From Candidatus Pacearchaeota archaeon (GTDB taxonomy: Archaea; Nanobdellota; Nanobdellia; Pacearchaeales; GW2011-AR1), in the NCBI GenBank assembly GCA_015520065.1, contig WAQV01000007.1, positions 1 to 6,735 of the forward strand: a stretch of 6,735 nt of DNA, in the 5' to 3' direction. A program made the position numbers and the translations under genes. Below, in pieces: positions 1 to 6,099 of this stretch (positions are counted from its first letter, which is position 1; every line of letters starts with the position of its first letter). A model generated the notes under the pieces. That model was not told where the DNA came from. It searched no databases and saw only the letters and a list, made by a program, of their open reading frames with translations.

Positions 1-188
1 AAAAAGGTTTGATAAAAGTGAATAAACAAATAAAATGTATATATTTATCTCATAATTTGTCCTAACATTAGAGATAGCACTACAAAAAACTATGTCAAAA
101 ATCATCCTGTTTAGAATAAGATAACGTAAAAAAGAATTTTTTAGATAAGGAAACTATATTTATGCTGCAATACTTGTTAAGAGTAAAC

Positions 189-196
189 TTTAAATA
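189..196 (+). promoter_or_regulatory. TATA box of the NSS transporter gene (leaderless)
   Basis: The sequence TTTAAATA is centred about 25-26 nt upstream of the ATG at 218, which is the usual archaeal distance from TATA box to transcription start. Transcription would therefore begin at or next to the start codon. The bases between it and the ATG are T-rich and hold no Shine-Dalgarno-like motif, which fits a leaderless mRNA. A second AT-rich box at 154-162 would give a leader of about 35 nt and is less convincing. Assigned by pattern only. Confidence 0.6.
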
Positions 197-217
197 CAAT
201 ATTTTTTTCATCTTTTT

Positions 218-1681
218 ATGAAAAGAGAGAGGTGGACATCAAGAACCATCTTTCTGTTTGCTGCAATAGGAAGTGCTGTTGGTTTAGGAAATATATGGAG
301 GTTTCCTTATCTTGCATATGAGTATGGAGGCGGAGCATTCTTAATACCTTATCTTCTTGCTTTATTCATCATAGGAATTCCTCTTATGATTCTTGAGTTT
401 GCAATAGGTCAAAAACTGCAGAGGGGAGCTGTTGATGCTTTCAAAACAATAAACCACAGGTTAAGCGGAATTGGAGTAGGAGCAATACTTGCAGGATTTA
501 TTGTAGTAATCTATTATGCTGCAGTAATTGCTTGGTCTCTTTTGTTTTTTGTAAATTCATTTAACTCTCCGTTGCCATGGATTGAAGATGCGAAAGGATA
601 CTTCTTTAATAATGTTTTAGGAATCTCTGAAAGTGTAAATGTTATAGGAGGAGTAAGCTTGCCTTTGCTTTTTGCGCTTCTTGCTGTATGGATAATGATT
701 TATCTGAGTGTAAGAAAAGGAGTAAAAAGTGTTGGAAAAGTGGTTTTAGTAACAATGCCTTTGCCGATAATTTTACTGGCAATCCTTTTTATAAGGGGCA
801 TCACTCTCCCAGGAGCTTTGGAGGGAATAGTTTATTATCTAAAGCCGGACTTTTCTGCACTGTTTGACACTGAGATATGGCTTGCAGCAATATCTCAGAT
901 ATTCTTCACTTTAAGTTTAGGTTTTGGAATTATGATTGCTTATGCGAGTTTTAATAAAGAGACTCAGGATGTCTCAGGAGATGCCTACATAACCTCAATT
1001 ACAAACTCTCTGATAAGTCTTTTTGCTGGATTTGTTGTTTTTTCTGTTATAGGATACATGGCAACAGTCAATAGTTTGGGTATAGAGGAAGTTGCAACTT
1101 CAGGTCCTGGACTGGCTTTTGTGGTATTCCCTCAGGCTTTGGCTTTAATGCCTCTCTCATGGTTTTTTGCAATACTTTTCTTTTTAATGTTATTCACTCT
1201 TGGAATTGATAGTGCATTCTCATTGATAGAGGCCGTAAATACAGCAATAAAAGATAGATATCCTAAAGTAAGCAAAAATAAAATAGCTATAGCTGTATGT
1301 GCAGTATCCTTTATTCTCGGAGTAATATTTGTTACTGGGGCTGGACTTTATTTCCTTGATATTGTTGACCACTTTGTAACAAATTACACTCTTGTTGCAA
1401 TAGGAATTTTTGAGTGCCTTGCAATCGGATGGATTTATGGAGCAGGAAAGTTAAGAAGTTATGTAAACAAAGTAAGCAGATTCAAGGTAGGAAGCTGGTG
1501 GGATGTATCAATTAAATATATAATCCCTATTGCATTATTAGTACTGCTTGTTTCTCAGCTAATAACAGATATACAAACCCCTTATGGAGGATACCCTTCA
1601 TGGGCTCTTGCAATTGGATGGGCTGCTGTAATAATCCCTCTTTTAATAGTGTTTGGAATTGCTGTAAGGAAGGGTGAGTGA
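218..1681 (+). CDS. Sodium:neurotransmitter symporter (NSS/SNF) family transporter, probable Na+-coupled amino-acid importer
   Basis: A 487-residue membrane protein with about 12 hydrophobic segments in the LeuT fold (roughly 9-30, 38-64, 85-114, 147-164, 171-194, 219-245, 257-284, 312-341, 354-373, 375-407, 432-452, 461-482). The TM1 signature IGSAVGLGNIWRFP (residues 17-30), GGGAFLIPY (37-45) and TM6 QIFFTLSLGFG (227-237) are diagnostic of the family. By alignment from memory to LeuT, Na1 ligands would be A20, N25, T231 and N263; Na2 would use G18, V21, L328, D331 and S332; the substrate pocket includes Y100, F230, S233 and F236; R28 and D384 form the outer gate. Members import amino acids or amines with Na+; the substrate here is unknown, with a hydrophobic amino acid a reasonable guess. 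S267 and D331 resemble animal chloride-dependent members rather than LeuT. The start at 218 is supported by the TATA spacing and by the LeuT-like N-terminus. The length is slightly below LeuT because of shorter loops. The gene appears to be transcribed alone. Confidence 0.95.
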   Translation: MKRERWTSRTIFLFAAIGSAVGLGNIWRFPYLAYEYGGGAFLIPYLLALFIIGIPLMILEFAIGQKLQRGAVDAFKTINHRLSGIGVGAILAGFIVVIYYAAVIAWSLLFFVNSFNSPLPWIEDAKGYFFNNVLGISESVNVIGGVSLPLLFALLAVWIMIYLSVRKGVKSVGKVVLVTMPLPIILLAILFIRGITLPGALEGIVYYLKPDFSALFDTEIWLAAISQIFFTLSLGFGIMIAYASFNKETQDVSGDAYITSITNSLISLFAGFVVFSVIGYMATVNSLGIEEVATSGPGLAFVVFPQALALMPLSWFFAILFFLMLFTLGIDSAFSLIEAVNTAIKDRYPKVSKNKIAIAVCAVSFILGVIFVTGAGLYFLDIVDHFVTNYTLVAIGIFECLAIGWIYGAGKLRSYVNKVSRFKVGSWWDVSIKYIIPIALLVLLVSQLITDIQTPYGGYPSWALAIGWAAVIIPLLIVFGIAVRKGE

Positions 1682-1705
1682 ATGTTTTCTCTAAGACATA
1701 AATTC

Positions 1706-1714
1706 TTAAAAATA
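1706..1714 (+). promoter_or_regulatory. TATA box of the unknown 205-residue protein gene (leaderless)
   Basis: TTAAAAATA is centred 24 nt before the ATG at 1734. This places the transcription start at the ATG and argues against the in-frame TTG two codons upstream (1728) as the real start. It lies in the 52-nt gap after the transporter gene, so the downstream gene probably has its own transcript. There is no Shine-Dalgarno motif before the ATG. Confidence 0.55.
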
Positions 1715-1733
1715 TCCTCTATTTAATTTGACT

Positions 1734-2351
1734 ATGAAAAGAGATGATGGAATTAGAGTTAGAGAGCTTTTAAAAGAAACATACTCAAGACTATGTAAAA
1801 GAAATAACATTGAAGAAGTTGTCCTGAATAATATGGCTTTTGCCGAGATAGCGAATGATTCTGATTGGCATAGAACAAAGATTGGATATATGGGATACAA
1901 GTCAGTAGGATTGTTTAAATATGATGGGAAAATATGGGTTATTGGAAGAGGAGAAGCTTGCGGTGCTTATCCTGCAGAAAGATATGATAGTGATATTCTT
2001 GCACTTGAGCTGCAACCGGAAATCTTAGATGAGATTAAGAAAAGTACAAGAAAGCTAGAAAAGATGATAGAAGAAAGCACTTATTTCAGGAATTCTCTAA
2101 TCTATGGTATGGCTGACAGTAGTTTAGCTGTGAACAAGAATGGGAGATTTGGGAAAACAATGATAGAGCTAATAGTTCCTGAAGTAGAGAAGTTTATTGC
2201 CAAAGATCCTGAATATGATTATGAGTGTCTATCTGTCTCAACTCTGGATTTTGTGTGTAAAAGACCTGTCAAATACAAGCAAGAGTTTATTGATTTTCTA
2301 ACTAGATGTATTGAAGATGTTTTAAAAAGGGAAAGTTCCAGAACTTCATAG
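1734..2351 (+). CDS. Protein of unknown function, 205 residues, soluble
   Basis: I do not recognise a family. The start is taken at ATG 1734, because the TATA-like box at 1706-1714 sits 24 nt upstream; a TTG at 1728 would add only two residues. The protein has no signal peptide or membrane segment. It opens with a charged helix (about 1-24), followed by a mixed segment with several aromatic and glycine residues (45-90, including GRGEACGAYP at 71-80), a charged helix (96-117), a loop with small residues (123-139), and further likely helices at 141-157 and 180-200. Five cysteines (21, 76, 165, 175, 192) are spread without a CxxC pair, so a zinc ribbon is unlikely. Base composition and codon use look like the neighbours, and the length, good start and own promoter support a real gene. 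It stands alone between the transporter and the ureohydrolase operon, so context gives no function. Confidence 0.8.
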   Translation: MKRDDGIRVRELLKETYSRLCKRNNIEEVVLNNMAFAEIANDSDWHRTKIGYMGYKSVGLFKYDGKIWVIGRGEACGAYPAERYDSDILALELQPEILDEIKKSTRKLEKMIEESTYFRNSLIYGMADSSLAVNKNGRFGKTMIELIVPEVEKFIAKDPEYDYECLSVSTLDFVCKRPVKYKQEFIDFLTRCIEDVLKRESSRTS

Positions 2352-2376
2352 AGCTAGGAATCACTAAAACACAACT

Positions 2377-2384
2377 ATTAAAAA
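2377..2384 (+). promoter_or_regulatory. TATA-like box of the ureohydrolase-thpR operon (leaderless)
   Basis: An ATTAAAAA element is centred about 25 nt before the ATG at 2406, the same spacing as the other promoters in the window. It lies in the 54-nt gap after the unknown gene. No Shine-Dalgarno sequence precedes the ATG. The match to a strong archaeal TATA box is weaker than for the other three. Confidence 0.45.
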
Positions 2385-2405
2385 CTCTTCTTTCAGATAA
2401 AAATC

Positions 2406-3230
2406 ATGTTGGTTGTGAAAGTTCCAGGAATCAATGGTTTGGGAAAAACTCGTGGTTGCGAGAGTGCTGCCAGTGAAATAATTAATTCCTTGAAGACAAT
2501 CTATTCAAAAGAAGATGGAACTCCTGTGGATGTTGAAAAAATTAATATTCAAGAATTTAAAATTGACAACTCAAATATTGAGCTTGCAAATAAAGTTATT
2601 TATGAAGACTCTCTAGAGATTTTTAAAAACAGCGACAGAGTTGTTTTTTTAGGCGGAGACCATTCAATAAGCTATTCTCTTACAAAAGCGTTTTTAAAAT
2701 ACTGTTTAACACAAGAAAAAGAGCCGTGCCTGATTGTGTTTGATGCTCATCCTGACTGCATGCCTCTGCAGAAAAGCCTGCAAGAAGTTCCTACTCATGA
2801 AGAATGGTTAAGGGCTGTTGTTGAAAGTGGATTTCCAGCAGAGAACATCCTTCTTGTTGGAGTAAGAAATTCCTATAAAGATGAAACAGAATTTATAAAT
2901 AACAGCGGCATAAAAAAGTTGGATATAAACTTTTTACTCACTGACTTGGAAGAGAGCTGCAATACAATAATGGAATTTTCAAGCAACAAACAGCTATATG
3001 TTTCTCTTGACATAGATGTTGTTGACCCTGTATTTGCTCCTGCAACTGGCTATAGAGAGCCAGGAGGTTTAACATCAAGAGAATTAATTTATCTTTTTCA
3101 AAGAATCAATAAAATTAAAAACCTTAAAGCAATGGATATTGTAGAGGTAAATCCTGCCTTAGAAAAAGAAAAACCTGAAAAAAACACAGTTAAACTCGGA
3201 GCTAAGATTTTGGCAGAAGTGTTAAGATGA
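2406..3230 (+). CDS. Ureohydrolase of the arginase/agmatinase superfamily
   Basis: A 274-residue cytosolic protein with the full binuclear-manganese signature of ureohydrolases: GGDHS (83-87, H86), DAHPD (113-117; D113, H115, D117) and LDIDVVDP (201-208; D202, D204). H131 in PTHEEW and E247 in DIVEVNP match the conserved active-site His and the late Glu that handles the guanidinium. Such enzymes hydrolyse guanidino compounds (arginine, agmatine, guanidinobutyrate) to urea plus an amine; formiminoglutamase is a relative. The substrate is not settled: the loop after DAHPD lacks the HG seen in arginase and agmatinase, and in the GVR segment (152-160) Y157 falls where arginase has the Asp that reads the alpha-amino group. 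Classical arginine specificity is therefore doubtful. At 274 residues it is slightly shorter than typical arginases (about 300). It opens an operon with thpR, sharing an ATGA overlap, and has its own TATA-like box; the pairing suggests co-transcription, not a shared pathway. Confidence 0.92.
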   Translation: MLVVKVPGINGLGKTRGCESAASEIINSLKTIYSKEDGTPVDVEKINIQEFKIDNSNIELANKVIYEDSLEIFKNSDRVVFLGGDHSISYSLTKAFLKYCLTQEKEPCLIVFDAHPDCMPLQKSLQEVPTHEEWLRAVVESGFPAENILLVGVRNSYKDETEFINNSGIKKLDINFLLTDLEESCNTIMEFSSNKQLYVSLDIDVVDPVFAPATGYREPGGLTSRELIYLFQRINKIKNLKAMDIVEVNPALEKEKPEKNTVKLGAKILAEVLR

Positions 3231-3772
3231 GAGTTTTCATTTCAATTGAACCGTCAGAGCATGTAAAATCGAGAATATTTCATGAGTTTGAAAATCTTCA
3301 AAAGAGAAATCTGTTTAAAGGAAGATTTGTAAAAAAAGATGACTTGCATCTTACACTTAAGTTTTTAGGAGAGATTTCTGAAGAGAAAGTAAATGAAATT
3401 AAAGAAAAGCTAAAAGAGGTTAAGTTTGAAAAATTTGAGTGCGAGGTTGGAAAAGTAGGAGTATTCAATAATGAAAAGTTTATCAAAGTCATCTGGGTTG
3501 AGTTGAAATCAGACAAACTTTTAGAGCTTGAAAAGAAAATATCTGAAATTTTTCCAGAACTCTCTTTTGACAAGAAGTTTGTGCCGCATATAACTGTTGC
3601 AAGAGTGGTTTCTGTAAATAACAAGGAAGAGCTTATAAAAGCTATTAAAAAAATCCATTTCAAAAACCTAAAGTTTGAGGTTAATGAGTTTTTCCTGATG
3701 AAATCAGAGTTAATGAAAAAGAAAATAGAAGGTTCAAGATACAAGATTATTGAAAGATACAAGCTTGAGTAA
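3227..3772 (+). CDS. thpR: RNA 2',3'-cyclic phosphodiesterase (2H phosphoesterase, LigT/ThpR family)
   Basis: A 181-residue two-histidine phosphoesterase. It carries both catalytic HxTx motifs, HLTL at 41-44 (after KKDDL) and HITV at 121-124 (in KFVPHITVAR), one in each half of the pseudo-symmetric fold. It also has the typical N-terminal RVFISIE strand, the LKFLGEI strand after the first motif, and a C-terminal FFLMKSEL strand with GSRYKII. The length is the family norm (about 180). The enzyme opens 2',3'-cyclic phosphate RNA ends to 2'-phosphates, and some homologues also show 2'-5' RNA ligase activity; a role in tRNA or RNA-end processing is likely. Its ATG overlaps the ureohydrolase stop in an ATGA junction, so translation is probably coupled. 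No strong Shine-Dalgarno motif is seen. The gene converges on the hef nuclease gene 30 nt away. Confidence 0.95.
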   Translation: MRVFISIEPSEHVKSRIFHEFENLQKRNLFKGRFVKKDDLHLTLKFLGEISEEKVNEIKEKLKEVKFEKFECEVGKVGVFNNEKFIKVIWVELKSDKLLELEKKISEIFPELSFDKKFVPHITVARVVSVNNKEELIKAIKKIHFKNLKFEVNEFFLMKSELMKKKIEGSRYKIIERYKLE

Positions 3773-3773
3773 C

Positions 3774-3787
3774 TCTTCCTTTTATTA
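3774..3787 (+). terminator. T-rich termination stretch after thpR
   Basis: The pyrimidine-rich run CTCTTCCTTTTATT directly follows the thpR stop codon. Archaeal RNA polymerase commonly terminates at T-rich stretches on the non-template strand without a hairpin, so this is a plausible end of the ureohydrolase-thpR transcript. The T runs are short (at most four), so the assignment is tentative. Confidence 0.35.
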
Positions 3788-3793
3788 AACAAA

Positions 3794-3827
3794 CTACAAA
3801 TATTAATTTTCATTAATAAGTTTGTAG
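3794..3827. repeat. Hairpin-forming inverted repeat at the meeting point of two converging operons
   Basis: CTACAAATATTAAT (3794-3807) pairs with ATTAATA (3812-3818) and TTTGTAG (3821-3827), leaving a TTTC loop and a two-base AG bulge. That makes 14 base pairs, mostly A-T. It covers the last eight codons of the hef nuclease gene and its stop, and part of the thpR-hef gap. It may act as a two-way termination or 3'-end stabilising structure. On the + strand a T-rich stretch follows it (3831-3846); on the - strand no long U run follows. Confidence 0.5.
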
Positions 3828-4486
3828 ATGTTTTCTGCTTTTTTTCCTATTACTTTTCTTAACTCCTCCAAAGAAGAATTAAATATTTTTTTCAGAGTTT
3901 TAAACTCTTTCAAAAGTTTTTTTGCTGTTTTAGGGCCTATGCCTGGAAAAGCCTCAAGAATAAACTGCATCTGCTCCTTTTTGTTGAGAGGTTTTTTTGA
4001 GTGATTTAGAGAAATCTCTTTTTCCTTTTTTCTTGCTATTAAATCTATAAAGCTGGCAGTGTCTTCAGGATTTCTTGTAAAAATTATCGGAGTCTTGTGT
4101 TTAAGAGTTATGGACAGCAAAAACCCTTTTATTGCGTTTGGATGTATCGAAAAGTTATTCTCAATCTCATCAAGAAAATTCTCAGAACCCTCTATAATAA
4201 GAAGGCGGTTTTCATACTGTTTCAAACTTTCAATCTGCTTTAAAAGTCGTTTGTTAATCATTGATGAAACAAAGTCTGACACTGTTTTCCTTTCAATTAT
4301 TACATCTTTAACAATATAATCTCCAACTCTAAGATGCTGAAACTCTACATCAAGCCCAAGCTTCATAAGTTTTGCAGCAATTAATGAATTTTTTTCTCTG
4401 TAATCAACAATAACTTTTTCTTTAGGTTTTTTTCTTTCCGAATCATCTTTGTTTGAAAAAGAGAAGATGTCAAATATTTTTGCCAT
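3803..4486 (-). CDS. hef: XPF/ERCC4-type structure-specific endonuclease, nuclease half of a split Hef
   Basis: A 227-residue protein corresponding to the C-terminal part of euryarchaeal Hef or to short archaeal XPF. After a polar, likely disordered N-terminus (1-23) comes the ERCC4 nuclease domain (about 24-155) with the metal-dependent active site: D28 in VDYREK, G55-D56, and ERKTVSD (65-71) with the ERKxxxD signature complete. A tandem helix-hairpin-helix domain follows (about 170-227), with PGIGPKTAKKLL (181-192) as the first hairpin and a weaker second around G214. The family cuts 3'-flap, fork and branched DNA near the junction, usually as a dimer through the nuclease and HhH domains. 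It is predicted to be active. The ATG lies inside the 3' end of the helicase gene (17-nt overlap, +1 frame relative to it); no TATA box or Shine-Dalgarno fits its start, so it is probably co-transcribed and translationally coupled. A PCNA-binding box at the C-terminus, known in crenarchaeal XPF, is not seen. Confidence 0.93.
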   Translation of the reverse strand: MAKIFDIFSFSNKDDSERKKPKEKVIVDYREKNSLIAAKLMKLGLDVEFQHLRVGDYIVKDVIIERKTVSDFVSSMINKRLLKQIESLKQYENRLLIIEGSENFLDEIENNFSIHPNAIKGFLLSITLKHKTPIIFTRNPEDTASFIDLIARKKEKEISLNHSKKPLNKKEQMQFILEAFPGIGPKTAKKLLKEFKTLKKIFNSSLEELRKVIGKKAENIYKLINEN

Positions 4487-6062
4487 CTTTAAAATCCAAA
4501 GTTTTTTGCACTGTTTTTTTATCTTTATTTGAGATGTCTTCTTTTATAAATCTGAGTATGTTCTGCATTTTTTTCTCTTTCCTTCTTGAAACATAGAAAA
4601 AAGTCTCGTCACGAGTTTTTTTAGTCATGAGTATTATTATTTTTCCACTCATTAATCTTGCTGTTCTTCCGGCTCTCTGAATGCTTCTGATGGCACTGGG
4701 AACAGGCTCATAAAATACTACGAGGTTTACTTCAGGAATGTCCAGCCCTTCTTCTGCAATGCTCGTGCATACAAGAACATTTATTTTTCCTTCAGAGAAC
4801 TCCTGAATTATCTTTTTCTGCTCTTTTTGGCTTAGCCCAATCTTTTCACCTGCAGTTCCTGAAGGTTTTTTTGCCTGTCCGACAAATATTTTTGCATTTA
4901 TGCCTTCAATTGAATTCAACCTTTTTGCTATTTCTATAACAGTATCTCTAAACTGGGAAAAAACAATTATTTTCATTTTTTTACTCTTTGACAGCTCTTT
5001 CTTTATTATCTCTTCAAGCTCAGAAAGTTTTGGGTGCTCTATGTTTTTAGCCAATAACTCATTTGAGGAACTGAAAATAAAATTAAATTCTGGTTTTGAA
5101 ACAAGCTTTACAACACCTTTGCTCTGCTTTTTTGCAGCCTGATTGAAAAGTTCTTTAAGATAATTATTAAATCCTTTCAGGGTTTGGGTTTCAAGAAGTT
5201 CCAGTGCATGCTGCAGTTTTATTGCCTGCGCGCATGCCATTACTCCGAAAATATAATTAAAGTTCTTATTTCCGTTAAACAGATTTGCACTGAGCTTTTT
5301 CTGAAGATTGATTAAGTCAATTTTCGTATAGCTTCCAAACAAAAGGTTTCTGCTTTTCAATTCATCTATGTAACTGTTAAAAAGTCTGATTAAAACCTGT
5401 CTTATCTCTTCAAATTCTTTAGGAAAACTTACGGCTATTTTTTCAAACTTTAACTCCTGAAGATATTCCTTAACATCATCACTCTGCCGGGTTCTTAATT
5501 CAACTTCCTCTATTGAAAGATTTTTGCAGATTTCCTTTATTTTTTCTTTTTCACTGCCTGGGCTTGCAGTAAGTCCCAAAATTCTTGGATGTATTGCATT
5601 TTTCATATACTGTTGAGCAATAAAATTATAGTCATAATTTTTAAGGCATCTATGAGCCTCATCCTGAATTAAGAGGCAGACATCTTCCAGAGTGTAAAGT
5701 TTTTTTCTGAGGTCGTTTGCTATGCACTGAGGAGTTGAGAATATTATGTCAGAAACATTCCAAAGGTTTTTTCTTTTTTCCTGATTTACCTTGCCTGTAA
5801 ATAAGGTTATGCTTGCAAAAAGTTCTGAAAGATGTTTCTTAAAGTAGTTTAAATGCTGTTCTGCTAAAGGTCTTGTCGGAGCAAGAAAAAGAACTTTTTC
5901 ATGAGGAAATTCTTTTAGCCTGTGTATTGCCAGCATAAGAGCAATTAAAGTTTTACCAAGCCCTGTTGGCAAAACTACTAAGCAGTTTTTTTTAGTGCAG
6001 CTTAAAAAAATCTTTTTTTGATACTCTCTTGGCTGGATGTTTTTAAGGAATTTTTCCGGCAT
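4470..6062 (-). CDS. hef: Hef-type superfamily 2 DNA helicase, helicase half of a split Hef
   Basis: A 530-residue SF2 helicase of the Hef/FANCM/MPH1 group. Motifs in order: Q-like region PREYQ (11-15), Walker A LPTGLGKT (31-38), Ia APTRPLAEQH (61-70), DEAH box (134-137), III TASPG (165-169), IV around VFSQFRDT (367-374), V TSIAEEGLDIP (433-443) and VI QRAGRTAR (462-469). The mostly helical insert between the two RecA folds (about 195-345) matches the fork-binding insert of Hef. The family unwinds and remodels stalled forks and branched DNA. I start it at ATG 6062 (MPEKF), not at the in-frame ATG 6131: the TATA box at 6082-6092 is centred 25 nt before 6062, the longer version would overlap the upstream gene, and its extra 23 residues are unlike a Hef N-terminus. 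It ends just after the helicase core, where euryarchaeal Hef continues through a linker into the nuclease; here the nuclease is the next, overlapping gene. Confidence 0.93.
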   Translation of the reverse strand: MPEKFLKNIQPREYQKKIFLSCTKKNCLVVLPTGLGKTLIALMLAIHRLKEFPHEKVLFLAPTRPLAEQHLNYFKKHLSELFASITLFTGKVNQEKRKNLWNVSDIIFSTPQCIANDLRKKLYTLEDVCLLIQDEAHRCLKNYDYNFIAQQYMKNAIHPRILGLTASPGSEKEKIKEICKNLSIEEVELRTRQSDDVKEYLQELKFEKIAVSFPKEFEEIRQVLIRLFNSYIDELKSRNLLFGSYTKIDLINLQKKLSANLFNGNKNFNYIFGVMACAQAIKLQHALELLETQTLKGFNNYLKELFNQAAKKQSKGVVKLVSKPEFNFIFSSSNELLAKNIEHPKLSELEEIIKKELSKSKKMKIIVFSQFRDTVIEIAKRLNSIEGINAKIFVGQAKKPSGTAGEKIGLSQKEQKKIIQEFSEGKINVLVCTSIAEEGLDIPEVNLVVFYEPVPSAIRSIQRAGRTARLMSGKIIILMTKKTRDETFFYVSRRKEKKMQNILRFIKEDISNKDKKTVQKTLDFKDGKNI

Positions 6063-6081
6063 AATTTTAATCCAACCACTC

Positions 6082-6092
6082 AAATATAAAAA
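6082..6092 (-). promoter_or_regulatory. TATA box of the hef helicase-nuclease operon (leaderless)
   Basis: Read on the - strand this is TTTTTATATTT, centred about 25 nt before the ATG at 6062. It lies 8 nt after the stop codon of the upstream membrane-protein gene, in a 37-nt gap. The spacing matches the other promoters in the window and decides between the two candidate helicase starts. A purine-rich stretch (GAGAGAAG) just upstream is compatible with a BRE. Confidence 0.6.
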
Positions 6093-6099
6093 GCTTCTC

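Noticed and set aside
36..51. AT-rich block that could be a TATA box for a leftward gene
   Set aside because: No leftward ATG lies at the expected distance within the window, and such blocks are common in non-coding AT-rich DNA.
1..65. Short open frame at the left edge (+ strand, third frame) that could be the tail of an upstream gene
   Set aside because: Only about 20 codons are visible and nothing in them resembles a known protein tail; in such AT-rich DNA this is not evidence of a gene. The rest of 1-217 shows no gene, RNA or repeat that I can support.
154..162. Alternative TATA box (CTATATTTA) for the transporter gene
   Set aside because: It would give a leader of about 35 nt without a ribosome-binding site, whereas the box at 189-196 has the same spacing as the other promoters in the window.
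3736..3762. Direct repeat of AGATACAAG near the end of thpR
   Set aside because: It is a nine-base repeat inside coding sequence encoding two RYK segments, and is explained by low-complexity Lys/Arg/Tyr codons.
3298..3813. A 171-residue open frame on the - strand opposite thpR
   Set aside because: It lies almost wholly antisense to a clear thpR gene, is extremely rich in Ser, Phe and Leu as expected from the complement of Lys/Glu codons, and shows no family motif.
4059..4319. Open frame on the + strand opposite the hef nuclease, and a similar one at 4900-5142 opposite the helicase
   Set aside because: Both are antisense to strongly supported genes, lack promoters and have shadow-like composition.
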